From assembly GCF_905220565.1 (NCBI RefSeq), contig NC_059418.1, forward strand, positions 10,531,441-10,595,440: a stretch of 64,000 bases of DNA, given 5' to 3'. Below the pieces are notes generated by a model, which was not told the origin of the DNA, searched no databases, and saw only the letters and a program-made list of their open reading frames with translations. Below are positions 44,811 through 55,831 of the stretch, piece after piece; within the stretch, counting starts at the first letter, position 1; each line of letters begins with the position of its first letter. Position numbers and translations under genes: made by a program. Source of the DNA: Melitaea cinxia. Its lineage: Eukaryota; Arthropoda; Insecta; Lepidoptera; Nymphalidae.

Positions 44811-45010
44811 GATGGCTAGACCTAACAAGGATGCTTTTTCTCTTATGTCGGTGGTTTGGAAACATACACAATACACAAGCACAAACACCCAGATCATGAC
44901 AAACATCTATATGGCCAATACAAATGTCTGTCGTGCGCGGGGATTGAACCCACTAACGCCAGAGCGACAGCCGGTGCTGTGACCGCTGCGCTAACGCGTC
45001 GACATACTAT
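44811..45010 (-). repeat. tRNA-derived SINE with A and B boxes
   Basis: On minus, GTTAGCGCAGCGGTC (A-box like) and GGGTTCAATCCCC (B-box) are followed by the body shared with 1876-2000. Ends beside the MITE. Confidence 0.65.
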
Positions 45011-45233
45011 GAGTAAAGTTCGCTATCAGGTGTACGTAATAACAACCGGGACTGACAGCCTAGCGTGTTCTCTGAGGCTAGGTTGGGAGAACCACAAGGA
45101 TTAACAACTAGACCGAAAATAAATATTTGTATAAACATAAATATCTACTCCGAGCGGGAATAGAACCCGCGACCGTCGGTGTTTAGGCGCCGCCGACACG
45201 GGACATGCACCATTATATCAAAGCGGTCGTCAA

Positions 45234-45790
45234 ACAGCAAAAGGTAACTGCTGTAAATTGTTGAGAAATTCCCTCGAGTGTTTATGGGCTCCATCATCAA
45301 ACCTGGTCCTGCGACACAGACGATCACACAGCAGGTAATTGCTATAAATCGTTGAAAAGTTCCCTCGACTATCTTTCGTCTCCATCATCAGACTTAAATG
45401 GCACTTGTAACTCATATAGGTGCAAAGTTCTCATCAATAGAAACGAATTAAGTTCAAAAAGCAGGTAATTGCTATGAATTGTTGAAGAGTTCCCTCGACT
45501 AACTTTTGTCTCCATCATCAGACTGTAATGGCACTTATAACTCATATAGGTGCAAAGTTCTCATCAATAGAAACGAATTAAGTTCAAAAAGCAGGTAATT
45601 GCTATGAATTGTTGAAGAGTTCCCTCGACTATCTTTCGTCTCCATCATCAGACTTTAATGGCACTTGTAACTCATATAGGTGCAAAGTTCTCATCAATAG
45701 AAACGAATTAAGTTCAAACAGCAGGTAATTGCTATAAGACGTTGAAGAGTACCCTTGACTATCTTTCTTCTCGATCATCAGATCGACTCC
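45234..45790. repeat. 130-bp satellite
   Basis: Units start at GCAGGTAATTGCTAT: 45331, 45461, 45591 and 45721, exactly 130 bp apart, preceded by a diverged shorter unit at 45234. Each contains TCCATCATCAGAC. Confidence 0.9.
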
Positions 45791-45861
45791 AGACCTTTAT
45801 TAAATAGTAGTGCTTTATAGTACTTAATGAAAACATGATTAAATTTACTAGTCACCCTTAC

Positions 45862-46013
45862 GATTTTTGAAAGTTTCCCTCGATTTCTCTGGGATCCCAC
45901 CATCAGATCCTGGTTTCCTGATCATGGTACCAAACTATGAATATCTCCTTTCCAATAAAAAAAGAATTATCCAAATCGGTTCATAAACGAAGAAGTTATC
46001 TCCGAACATACAT

Positions 46014-46016
<3 letters not shown>
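45862..46016 (-). repeat. TE family A, middle fragment
   Basis: CTCGATTTCTCTGGGATCCC to TTCATAAACGAAGAAGTTAT, cut off at the TA microsatellite. Confidence 0.55.

Positions 46017-46070
<54 letters not shown>
46014..46070. repeat. (TA)n microsatellite
   Basis: About 56 bp of uninterrupted AT/TA dinucleotides. Confidence 0.9.
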
Positions 46071-46074
<4 letters not shown>

Positions 46075-46198
46075 AGCACTAGACCAGAGTCATGACACCA
46101 TCGTGTTAGGGCATCTAGGTCGACTTGTAAACTGCTTATAGCGGCTTCGAGATTTCTATTAGCCATAACAAGACATGTATCATCCACGAACTGGTAAC
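46071..46198 (-). pseudogene. Reverse transcriptase fragment (second LINE family)
   Basis: Minus frame reads YQFVDDTCLVMANRNLEAA and continues LDALTRWCHDSGLVLK. The FVDD is RT motif C and the rest matches the region after it in non-LTR RTs. It is unlike the FADD of the full LINE, so a different family. Cut by the TA run on one side and by unrelated DNA on the other. Confidence 0.65.
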
Positions 46199-46289
46199 AT
46201 GTACGGTAAAAAAAAAATTACGTGTGTGACAACGTCTAATAAATCGATGACGTCGACTGCATTCACGAAAACGGATGACGCAGCGTTAC

Positions 46290-46430
46290 GCTCATTGTAC
46301 GCTAGCGCTGCATCTATCTCTCTTCCACTGGCCTATGCGTCCGAGGAGATATTTTGTTATGACGCTGTCACGTTAAACTATCGTCCGTAAACCAACTTTA
46401 CAGACAACCAATTTTTTTTTTAACTAAGAG
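46290..46430 (-). other. Reversed ATTGG-block of the array unit
   Basis: Complement of the 5650-5740 and 36110-36190 block (GATAGTTTAACGTG, TCCTCGGACGCAT, GGAAGAGAGATAGATG), here in the opposite orientation to the other copies. Confidence 0.5.
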
Positions 46431-46456
46431 TACATTGAACTGTTGTTGATATCATT

Positions 46457-46514
46457 AAAAGGGGCAACACACCCCCACGTGTAAAAGCTACACTTAGGGG
46501 TAGGTCGCCCATTT
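46457..46514 (-). ncRNA. Singleton snRNA-like RNA O2 with nested stem and T4 end
   Basis: Minus core 46570-46534 (TACATAAAA), start near 46514. Three nested stems: GGGC (46510-46507) with GCCC (46465-46462), ACCCC (46501-46497) with GGGGT (46475-46471), GTGTA (46493-46489) with TACAC (46483-46479). TTTT follows at 46460-46457. A 58-nt rod ending in a T-run is typical of a Pol III product. I recognise no known family. Confidence 0.55.
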
Positions 46515-46533
46515 TGGAAACGTACAGAATAAA

Positions 46534-46843
46534 TTTTATGTACAAAAATTAAAATCTTGTTACCGCGATTCACCGTTTGTAGTCAAAGATGAGCGCCATC
46601 TATCGGCAATGTACATTTAACCGTCGCACGTCGTTCCGTGGAATATTGTGAAGATTTCGGAAGAAATTAATCGTTAACGAATCAACTCCATAGAAATTTC
46701 TCACTGTGTGATTGTTCGATGTATGTTACGAGAGAATGTGAATGTATCAAACATTCTGTGTCTCGACTTGTTGATTGATGGCGCTCATCTTCGATTACAA
46801 ATATTGCGTCGCGGTGTTAAGATTCTTATTATTGTACATATAG
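46534..46843. promoter_or_regulatory. Divergent promoter pair, O2/O3
   Basis: Minus core 46570-46534 and plus core 46807-46843 (TACATATAG), 237 bp apart, each with a GCGCCATCTATC / GATGGCGCTCATC block. Confidence 0.5.
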
Positions 46844-46862
46844 TCAGTTATTAACATTTGAG

Positions 46863-46920
46863 CATCTGGAGTAAGTCATTTTGGAAATAGAAGTAATTTT
46901 TTTATGTTTCATTCCCCGTT
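46863..46920 (+). ncRNA. O3 predicted transcript, weak fold
   Basis: Follows the plus core at 46807. Sequence ACATTTGAGCATCTGG then CATTTTGGAAAT (Sm-like) and a T7. No convincing stem. Confidence 0.3.
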
Positions 46921-47335
46921 ACAGGGCCTCACGGAACTTCTAAGAACACATAACTTATAAAATTAAAACAAAGCTAATGTTAATAAAAGAAGTTGATATC
47001 TTCTTATGTCAATAGAATCAGCATCCACATTCCGACCTGACAGTGGCTTCACATTCGCTAAAACTATAATTAATTGTTTTAATAATTAAAAACAAATTGT
47101 TTGTAAGATTTTGTACAAACTTCAAATCATTTTCATTTTTGTATTAAAACTTTTATTGACAATAGATCTGTTTGTTACAGGTACGTTTGAATTCAAAAGA
47201 ACAACATGTAGGTAAGAAACTAAAGCAAACACATTCAAGACAGATGGTCGAGTGGATGACACCCGTGACACGTCACCGACATACGTGAACAAAGAAACTA
47301 AAACCCGACTTCGAAAAAAGTGATAATTGTATTAT
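46921..47335. other. No gene seen
   Basis: AT-rich with one GTGGATGACACC-type GC patch. No recognised repeat. Confidence 0.35.
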
Positions 47336-47339
47336 ATTT

Positions 47340-48303
47340 TTACCCGACTGCCAAGGAAGGGTTATGTTTTTCGCGCGTATCTTGTATGTATGTATATTTG
47401 TATGTAATATTCTTTACTACCTCATATTTCCAGAACCACTGAACGGATTTACATAATTGAGGTATCGTTAGGTTCGTCTTAGCTGCCCAAGTGTTCTTAG
47501 ATAGGTGACTTTAAAAAAAATCAAACATGGCGGCTGCGCGAAGCCATTGTAGTTAATGAAAAAAATTTTTTTTCTCGAATACTACAATATGGGTATCAAA
47601 TTGAAGGGCACAATACAAGGATTTTAAAAAAGTATGTAATGATTATTATTACCGTAATACTAATAAAGAAATACAATATTAAAGTTTAAAAAATGTGGAC
47701 TTTGCTCTTTCCCACGCCTGTGCCATGCCAAACTCGCCTCCTAGGCGACGATGAACTTCGGGGTGTAGCGTTTGTAATAAAATACAATGGTTAAAAAAAA
47801 CATACAATTAAAATTACAAATAAAAATTAATAAATGTCACACCAATTTACAATTACATTAATAAAATCAATAACAAATACATAACACCAAATACAAACAA
47901 ATAATTTTAATAATAATTTCATTATATTAAAACTAATAGTTGTTGACTTAAGCAGTCACCTATTTGCTAAAGGTCAGGCTTACGTTGCTTTGAGCAGAGT
48001 GAGATCTTTCTCCGGGCTTGCTATCAGTTCTCTTGACCCTAAAGAATTGAACCGATTACGTAATTTGTCTGACTAAAAAGACATAAATAAAATAATAATT
48101 AAAAAAAATACAAAAAACCCGCCTGCGTGAAGAACAACTAATAGAAAATCAACTGAAAAAGCTGGAACAAGATAAAAATTCAATATGCACTCAAAGTCAG
48201 CGAAATAAATAGAAACAATATCAAACATTTTGTGCTGTATATTTATAATATATTAATACGGTAGTCCTTCGAAACTTTATGCAACGTCGTAGATAACATG
48301 CAA
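47340..48303 (+). mobile_element. Helitron-like repeat, copy 3
   Basis: Runs from TTTACCCGACTGCCAAGG to GCAACGTCGTAGATAAC, the most complete simple copy (no fold-back). Helicase fragment inside. Confidence 0.6.
47942..48076 (+). pseudogene. Helitron helicase C-terminal fragment
   Basis: GQAYVALSRVRSFSGLAISS then LDPKELNRLRNLSD and TAA 48074-48076, the same terminus as copy 1. Confidence 0.65.
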
Positions 48304-48405
48304 AAAGGATAGCTTGTATATATAAACGCTTCACGCTCAACAGTGCCCACCAGGATTTATTTTTGTGTCGGGGGCACAAGTACCCAGAAAACGGCATCAT
48401 CTGTA

Positions 48406-48434
48406 AACACACACACACACACACACACACACAC
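48406..48434. repeat. (AC)n microsatellite
   Basis: Dinucleotide run, also in the sister copy at 57247-57279. Confidence 0.9.
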
Positions 48435-48724
48435 TTCCCCAGCGTGGTGAATATGGGCAACACACGTGAATTCACGCCATTTTTGGCGTGAAGGCCTAAG
48501 TCCAGCAGTGGACTGCAATATCCTGAAGTGATGGTGTGATGATGATGATGATGATGACATCTATCTATTTGCGAGTCTAAGCCCATCGAATGTTATCTGT
48601 GCCTCCTGCGATAAGCTATATAAGTCGAGTTATATCAGTTAATTATGTGAACAGATTAATCGTCGCGAGTAGCGACTCATGTTCATTTGTGTGTTCAATT
48701 ATGTTATGTAAGTAAATTTATTAG

Positions 48725-48814
48725 AGTTCCGTTTCTCCTACATGGTGATAGGGGACGGAATCAGAAAAATTAGCAAAATAAAAACAAGTATCTTATGAAC
48801 TATTAGTGCTAAGC
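48725..48814 (-). ncRNA. Type C snRNA-like RNA, C6
   Basis: Minus core 48870-48834, start 48814. The 5' hairpin is deleted (TTAGTGCTAAG remains). Segment 48791-48772 (20 nt) is identical to C9. Terminal hairpin 48728-48759. Confidence 0.4.
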
Positions 48815-49389
48815 AAGACATTCTCAATATCGACTATGAACACAATAACAAAAACCTTGCCACCGCGATTTGTAACTCGATGAGTGCCATCTGTTACCAA
48901 GTAGAAGCATACACGGTACATTCGCTTTGTTTAAACCATGAGAGCCATCTATCAACAAATTGCAACAAAAACCGAACATTCAATACGTCGGACCGGCTCA
49001 TTTACGAACAGTCTATTTTTTTACCGCGATTGTTAATTTGTATGGAAACATGGAATGGAGATAAGATTCGGTTTCACTTGATGTTGAATAATTATCATCA
49101 CTCATAATAATTATCGTAACAAGGAAATGTAAGTAACGACAATTATTTTATGATTAAAAAATTATTTATTGTACACCACATTTTACAAATAAAAAATTTA
49201 TATTTAAGCTATCAAGTTTAGTAATTGTAACGTAATCGTGTTTTCAATCTAGAAACTGAATTTAGAAGTATTTTAAGTTATACAATCGAATAAAAATAAA
49301 TAATAATATAATTAAAATCCATTGAATTAAACCCAATTGAATGCGTAAATAACTTCAAGCAAATGTATTTTAATTATATCCTGTCATTA

Positions 49390-49640
49390 ATTAGCTTTAT
49401 TCATCATCATCATAACAACCTATACAGTGCTGCTGGACGTAGGCCTCCGCAAGTTTACGCCAAAAATAGCGTGAACTCATGTGATTTGCCCATTGTCACC
49501 ACGCTGGGCAGGCGGTTTGGTGACCGCAGGGCTGGCTTTGTCGCAACGAAGACGCTGCTGCCCGTCTTCGGCCTGTGTATTTCAAAGCCAGCAGTTGGAT
49601 GGTTATCCTGCCAACGGTCGGCTTTTTAAGTTTCAAGGTG
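49390..49640 (-). repeat. LINE-tail repeat F, reverse copy
   Basis: Reverse complement of family F with (ATC)n at its left. Sister copy 58296-58560. Confidence 0.6.
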
Positions 49641-49779
49641 GTAGAGGAACTGTGTTAACTTTATTCGCTTTCAGAATATTAATTTTGCGAAAATAATTGG
49701 TAGACGTAATATTAACCTCACTGGTCCACATTTTCTCAATAGCTTTTTTTTGTTTACATGAATGTTGTTAAAATATATT

Positions 49780-49891
49780 TACTTTGATAAATACGAAAGT
49801 GCTGCCCACGTCTTCCTTAGTGATAAAAAGATAAAACACTGACTTTGTAATTACATTTGTATAGTGTAATAAAAATCTTGCCACCACAGTT
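49780..49891 (-). ncRNA. T5 snRNA-like RNA, copy d
   Basis: Minus core 49891-49855 with TATACAAAT, start 49835. The GGAAG stem partner is changed and TGTCA is altered, so the fold is weaker than in copy e. Confidence 0.35.
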
Positions 49892-50099
49892 TAGAATTTG
49901 TATTTAATCACGAGTCCTATCAATCAACAAGTCAAAACACAACGAATATTATCTGCGCCTCCTGTGATAAATTATATAAATCAAGGTATATTGTTTTCGT
50001 GCTGGACATTATCAGAAAAAAAGGATTTTGTTTGATTTACTTACGTTATTCTATCTGCTCCAGTTACGGAAATAATCTTTGATTGATTGGTTTTAGGCT

Positions 50100-50200
50100 T
50101 TCAGTTGTGCAAAGTTATATCTTTTTGAAATTAAAACTTACGTAAACTAGTAAAAATGATCTACTATAAATACAACAGCGAAAACCTTGTCACCGCGATT
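50100..50200 (-). ncRNA. Singleton family O8 (with O9), predicted transcript
   Basis: Minus core 50200-50164 (TATTTATAG), start near 50144. Downstream ACGTAAGTTTTAATTTC and GATATAACTTTGC, conserved at 59051-58990. No strong stem. Part of the duplicated block. Confidence 0.35.
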
Positions 50201-50224
50201 ATTAACTTGATTAACAGAAGTAGG

Positions 50225-50560
50225 GCACAACAGGAACTTTCCTAAACATTTTTGAATATTTTAATATTTTAATTATATTAAATAATGAACAGGAACTTTC
50301 CTGCTCAAAATATGGAGCAGCCCGACTGGAGAAGTACCTCGACCTTGCAGAAGATTACAGCTAAATAATACTGATTTCAAGCAGAGTTGTGTTCCTGTGG
50401 TGAGTAAGATGACCAGAGCTCCTGGGGGGATCGATAAAGGATAGGGTCGGTAACGCGTTTGCGATGCTCATGGTATTAGAGACGTCTATTAAGCTACGGT
50501 AATCGTTTACCACCAGGTAAAACGTAAGCTTGTTTTCCGACCTAGTAATATATAAAAAAA
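50225..50560 (+). repeat. SINE-type segment
   Basis: GAAGTACCTCGACCTTGCAG through GGTCGGTAACGCG to CCGACCTAGTAATATA. Sister at 59120-59400. Confidence 0.6.
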
Positions 50561-50584
50561 ATATTACAATTTTTTTAACATATG

Positions 50585-50860
50585 GACTAGCGCTTGACTG
50601 CGATCTCACCTGATGGTAAGTGAAGATGCAGCCTAAGATGGTGCGCGCTTGTCTAGAAGATACCTATTCACTCTTGATTTGAAGATACCCAAGTTGTAAT
50701 TGTTTGGAGAAACGGAAGCAAAAAGGGCATTCTAAATTTTTCGGTGTGTATTCAGAACGAGGAAGCAAACTGCGTAGTGCGAGATCGTGGGATTTCAACC
50801 ACGTAGCGGTGCAGACTCATGCGATGTCTTGCTGTTCGGCGGTAGAAAGGTGAATGCTAG
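50585..50860 (+). repeat. GCGCTTGACTGCGATC repeat
   Basis: CTCACCTGATGGTAAGTG followed by GCGAGATCGTGGGATTTC and GCGGTGCAGACTCATGCG. Sister at 59440-59710. A LINE-related remnant by general appearance; family not named. Confidence 0.5.
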
Positions 50861-51022
50861 ATAGTATTATAAAAATTGACACTCAAAGTACAAAATTTCG
50901 TCTTAAATAAAGTTACGCAGATCAAGAACAGTCAATATTGGATGTACTGGTATATTTCTACTTGTATCTACTTCTATCTACTTGTTCTACTAGATGGCAC
51001 TCATCGTTGGTTGTTTATTTTG

Positions 51023-51145
51023 AATCGCGGTGACGACATTTTTGTTTTTATATATAAAGTTAATTACGATCACTTCGAAAATTGAAAATCTTGGGGAGTT
51101 TATAACGCATCAATCTCTATACGCCCCCCAAATTTTCCCAAATAT
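51023..51145 (+). ncRNA. T3 snRNA-like RNA, copy d
   Basis: Core 51023-51059, perfect TATATAAAG, start 51079. The outer stem has become TTGGGG (51091-51096) with CCCCAA (51126-51131). The A-U pair of other copies is replaced by G-C on both sides. The inner CGTTAT arm is lost. Confidence 0.5.
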
Positions 51146-51259
51146 TTAAATTATAAATTTTAAAACAAATATTCAACGTAGTCACAGACGACACTTACAG
51201 ACGGTTACCAATACTGAATCGCTGTGAGAAGATTAATAAATGAATTACACTAACAATTA

Positions 51260-52088
51260 CACAATGAAATTGCGAACAAAGTTATTTCTCATTGTTTATC
51301 GTTATAGTAATTTCAACTGTATATTATCTCTGAATGTCCCATTACTCTTCTAAACACAGCTCTGTGAGATGAACAGACAGCGGAGTTTTATTAATGTCGT
51401 TCCTTCGAAATATTTGCGAAACGAAACTGCAAAAATAGTATTTTGAATTTTAGCAGTTATTTACTTATGTTAGTATCCATTATTTATATTTACAAAGTAG
51501 AAACTCTGACCTCAGTTAAGTCTACGGTTCTCTTTCGTATTATGTCTAGTAACAGGAGACTTCTTTAACTTTAATTTCTTAAAGCAAAAAACGAAATGAA
51601 ATAAAGACCTAATGCAGGTATTTACAACAAAAAGTTATAACTTGTGTCGGTAAATTAGTAATTTACACTTAAACTACCGTCACATAAAAATGACTTACTG
51701 AAATAATATGAAAGTGAAATCTCAATTTGCTTTAATTTAGTTATTATTAAAAATTAAAAAATTATTTCTCAATTACAAATTTACAGCAGAATGTAGACAA
51801 GATTTCACCTACGAGACCACGGCTATCTTTCGCTAGCTAATACCAAACGAAATCCAAACACGCTTACATCAACGATTTTCCTTCAACATACATTGCACGA
51901 AGATATTGTCACATACTGCATTGCTATTGGTCGAGGGTCGGTACACGTATTAGAATCGTTACAATGTTAAATCGAATTATTCACAGATTAAGTCAAAGTA
52001 GAAATGCACGGAATCAACTTCTATAATTACAATAAGATTTTAACGTTAATTATTTATTCACCAATTTAAACAACGAAAGGAATTTATG
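51260..52088. other. Array-unit block, no gene
   Basis: Shared with 2560-2760 and 7610-8100. Non-coding. Confidence 0.45.
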
Positions 52089-52575
52089 TAATTGTGTTTG
52101 CAAACACAAAAAAAAGCAGACTAAATCGACAATTAATGCAACGATGCAGACCTAGTTAAATGAATACTCATTACTAGAGATAGTTCAAAAAGTCGCTGTC
52201 AGATCTCATTTAAATAAGAACACAAGATAAGCACCACCTTTCGATTAAAAAAAGAATCATCAAAATCGGTCAATCCAGTACAAAGTTCTGAGGTAACATA
52301 CAAAAAATACAGTAGAACTGATAGCCCCTCCTTTTTTGATTTCGGTTAAAAAAATTAAATGTCCTGAGATTTCAATCTATTAAAATTGACTTCGTTTTAC
52401 TTTTATTTGTGGTTATATCTCATAGACAACCTCGTGGGCGCAGCTTGTAGTCGCCAGTCTTCCCGCTCCTTCTTTCACTCGTGACATATATTATAGTGGT
52501 TTGAGTGGTTTTTTTGGCTTCACTGAGTGTGTTTCCAGATCTCTGAAACAGGAAAGCGAAGACTTAGTTATGGGT
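52089..52575. repeat. TE A-subfamily and SINE-like block before B5
   Basis: 52089-52350 is the short A subfamily (minus). 52430-52575 is the GTGGGCGCAGCTTGTAG block leading into B5, as at B2. Confidence 0.5.
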
Positions 52576-52649
52576 GTTCCCTTACGCACTGTGACGTGGT
52601 AAGGAACTAGAAAAAATTATATGAAAAGTACAAATGATTTTTTATGACT
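52574..52649 (-). ncRNA. Type B U7-like RNA, B5
   Basis: Minus core 52705-52669, start 52649. Segment 52654-52619, similar to B2 in its RNA 5' half and different in the other half. TTTTTTCTAG. The hairpin 52576-52607 has two changed bases (CTTACGCAC). Confidence 0.45.
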
Positions 52650-52941
52650 CAAACAACGTAACAAATTCAGTTAAACACAATAATAACGATCTCGCCACCG
52701 CGATTCAGTATTCGTAGCTGACGATGAGTGCCATCTATCAACACAGAGTGACACTTCGATCTATGTAACTTCGCTCTGACTGCGATGGAACGACATTTTA
52801 CAACAAAATTTAAAAGATAGTTCTAGAGAATTTGGTAGTTCTCGCTGAAGTTGATAATTTTTTATATATAACAAAGATGTCGATCACAATTAAACGTTCA
52901 TTTGTTAAAAGAAGTCATTCTTTTGTCGATTACAAATTCTT

Positions 52942-52980
52942 AATCGCGGTGATACTTTTATCATCGTGTATGTAGTGTGG
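52942..52980 (+). promoter_or_regulatory. Plus core box paired with B5
   Basis: AATCGCGGTGATACTTTTATC then TATGTAGTG one base late. No folded RNA follows (LINE tail F starts at about 53030). Confidence 0.35.
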
Positions 52981-53029
52981 ACTGGAATTCAACACGAGAA
53001 GAGAGAAGGGGGCGATATTTTTACTGCCG

Positions 53030-53360
53030 TAACCACACAGCAGGGTGTCAGCGCAGGGTAAGAGGCGACTAAGGAATAACATAGTTACACCAACACCTTG
53101 GATATTAGGAAGCTAATCGATGGCGGGATAGCCATCCAACTGCTGGCTTTGGCGCCAATACACAGGCCGAAGACGGGCAGCAGCGTCTTCGGTGCGAACA
53201 AAGCCAGTCCTGTGGTTACCAACCCGCCTGCACAGCGTGGTGAATATGGGCAACATACATGACTTCATTCCATTTTCGGCGAGAACTTTTGGAGACCGAT
53301 ATCCAGCAGCGACTGCGATAGGCTAAAATGATGGTGTTATGATGATGATGATGATGACAT
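53030..53360 (+). repeat. LINE-tail repeat F
   Basis: Long copy ending CCAGCAGCGACTGCGATAGG and a (TGA)n run. Confidence 0.6.
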
Positions 53361-53528
53361 TTATCTATTTACGAGTCTAAACACAGCGAATATTATCTGT
53401 GCCCTTCCTGCGAGAAGTTATATAAGTCGAGTTATATCAGGTAAATTATGTGAACAGGTGAATCGTCACGAGTAGCCACTCATTTTAATTTTTATGTGTT
53501 AATTATAGTATATGAGTTAATGTATTAG

Positions 53529-53654
53529 GGTTCCGTTTCTCCTACATGGTGATAGGGGACGGAAACAGATAAATTTCCGTTGACTGTGTCTTATGAACTA
53601 TTAGCGCTAGCTACAGAGCTAATAAAACGTTAACTGTGCTAACGCTAGCAAAGC
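53529..53654 (-). ncRNA. Type C snRNA-like RNA, C7
   Basis: Minus core 53710-53674, start 53654. Segment 53589-53576 (14 nt). The Sm-like run is degraded to AATTTATCTG. Terminal hairpin 53532-53563 intact. Confidence 0.4.
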
Positions 53655-53865
53655 AAGACATTCTCATAATCGACTATAAACACAACAATAAAAACCTTGC
53701 CACTGCGATTTGTAACTTGATGAGTGCCACCTGTTATCAAGTAAAGACATACACGGTGCATTCGCTTTGTTTGATCGGCCTAGCTTTGCTCGAACCATGA
53801 GCGCCATCTATCAACAACATACAGCGAACATGTACTTCTGTATGTATGGTCTGTTACGAGTAATT

Positions 53866-53960
53866 AATCGTGTTGTTAAGATTTTAATTTTATTCCTTCT
53901 ATATAAAGCGGCAGAACGGTGCTTGAACGATGATACCATTCTCTTATTTTTGATAATTTC
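53866..53960 (+). ncRNA. T2 RNA, C7 partner, broken
   Basis: Core begins at 53866, but about 7 nt are inserted before TATATAAAG (53900-53908) and the start region is deleted, joining AAAGCGGCAGAACGG to the TATA. Probably dead. Confidence 0.35.
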
Positions 53961-55385
53961 CTGGAAAAGTGGAAAGTAATTACAGATTTCTAATGAACAA
54001 ATAATAAATAATAATGTAATAAAGTTAAGTAATCGCGGTTTTATTAATTAACTCACGTTGTCCTGACGTTTGTAACGATTTATTTTTCGTGCAGGAGTCA
54101 GACCTGTGCTGTGATCAATCATTTTTTTTACAAATATATTTAAGTTTACGACAAAAATATGGTTAGTGAATTCGTGTGAAACAACTGATGCTGACCTTAG
54201 TGACGCTGAGAGTGACGTTTAAATACTGCTTTAAGTTTAATGTAAGATATAGTAATATATGATTCAGTATATACGAGTAGCAATAAACAATTTATGATTT
54301 AATTTTACAATTTTGTAATTTTTTAACTATAATTTGATTGATTTGTTAGAACATGTTATTTTTGAATCTATTAGAGTTTCGTTTGTACCTAATTCGTTAT
54401 AATAGAAGATTTCTCTTTGATTTTGTTTATAGTATACTTAATTTAATTGTTTAGAAGTTTGCTTTACGTTTTTTTGTTAACAATAACTGTGATTGTTATT
54501 TTTGGTGATCTCAATGTTTACGTGTATTTGAAACCCTGAAATAAACTACTTTTCACTGCACTGTAGGGGTGAAAAGGTTTTTGTTTTTATTCATTGTTAT
54601 TTAATTTTAAGGAGATTAAAATGATAGACGATATGAGAGACTGTTAATTTTTATACTATTTATTATTTGTGGTTTTTAGTTATTTGTGATTTTAGGAGAT
54701 ATTTACTGGAGACTAATTGTACCTAATTCGTTATAATTTAATAGTATATAGTTTTTGTTTTGTTAAAACAACAATATTTGTAGCCATAAAGAGAAATATA
54801 GAAACCAGATGATTAAAAAAAAAGTTTCATTTAATAAAAAAATGATAATTTTCAGTTTTCGTTTTATAAAAAAATGATGCGTTAGTACATACAACGTCAT
54901 AATTACAATTAAATAATCATAAAACGAAATAATGTGATTTATTAAAACTAATGGTTATGTTCTAAAACGAAAGAGATTATTTGACATACTACCTAGAATA
55001 TTGTTCGTGTAATAAGTAATTTTTGGCATAAACAGATTTGTCGGAATTTTTTTTTTCATCATCATTTTACAGCTAATATAGATTTTAACACAGTTTTTTT
55101 CTATTGTTCTACAAATCTCTGTAGTTTAAACTACTGATATCAACAATAAAAGTCATCAAGAGCATTACAAATAATCGGTAATTTTTACAAACACAATGCG
55201 CAAAAACTCCAAACTGCAAACGCCAATTCCCACAAGTTGTGATTTTTGAGTTACACCTTTGTTTTATTAAGAGTGCGATTTATCTATTAACGAGTCAAAA
55301 CACGGCGAATATTATCTGTGCCTCCTGCGATAAGCTGTATACGTTAAGTTATATCAGGTAATTTATGTGAACAGGTTAATCAGTT
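53961..55385. other. AT-rich, no gene
   Basis: Very AT-rich. TACCTAATTCGTTATAAT occurs twice (54387, 54719). No coding frame or core box. Confidence 0.4.
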
Positions 55386-55397
55386 AAATGTATTAAG

Positions 55398-55530
55398 ATT
55401 CCGTTTCTCCTACATGGTGATAGGGGACGGAATTAGAAAAATTGGCATGTTTTTTCGGTTGTCTTATGAACTATTAGCGCTAGCTACAGCGCTAACTACA
55501 CATTAGCTACTGTGCTAACGCTAGCAAAGA
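55398..55530 (-). ncRNA. Type C snRNA-like RNA, C8
   Basis: Minus core 55586-55550, start 55530. 5' hairpin TTAGCGCT/AGCGCTAA perfect, segment 55462-55444 (19 nt), AATTTTTCTAATTCC, hairpin 55400-55431. With C1, the best-preserved C copy. Confidence 0.5.
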
Positions 55531-55549
55531 AAGACATTCTCATAATCGA

Positions 55550-55812
55550 CTATAAATACAATAATAAAAACCTTGCCATCGCGATTTGTAACTTGGTGAG
55601 TGCCATCTGTTACTAAGTAGAAACATACACCGATCAAGCAAAGCGAGTGTACCACTCGTTTTGCTTGATCGGCGTAGCTTTTCTCGAACCATGAGCGCCA
55701 TCTATCAACAAGTTGCCACATACAGGGAATAGGTCTATGAATGTTCAGTCGTAAATCGGTCTGTTACGGGTAATGAATCGTGTTGTTAAGATTTTATTCC
55801 TTCTATGTAAAG
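55550..55812. promoter_or_regulatory. Divergent promoter pair, C8
   Basis: Minus core 55586-55550 and plus core 55776-55812 (TATGTAAAG), 190 bp apart. An extra inverted GATCAAGCAAA / TTTGCTTGATC pair lies between them. Confidence 0.5.
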
Positions 55813-55831
55813 TTAGTTACGATACTTTTGA

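Larger units (their letters stand above)
48310..51260 (+). repeat. Segmental duplication, left copy
   Basis: Matches 57155-59990 in order: GCTTCACGCTCAACAGTGCCC, (AC)n, LINE tail, C6, TTATTGTACACC block, LINE tail (minus), T5d, O8, SINE segment, GCGCTTGACTGCGATC block, T3d. Differences are small indels and substitutions. Confidence 0.8.

Noticed and set aside
44950..45010. Stand-alone tRNA gene
   Set aside because: A and B boxes are present but the stems do not close and the SINE body follows.
45331..45790. CRISPR-like array
   Set aside because: Whole 130-bp unit is repeated, with no unique spacers.
48406..48434. Regulatory role for (AC)n and (TA)n runs
   Set aside because: Ordinary microsatellites; no supporting context.
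48221..48586. A 121-codon minus frame with a histidine run
   Set aside because: Produced by (TGA)n and (AC)n repeats and a LINE tail.
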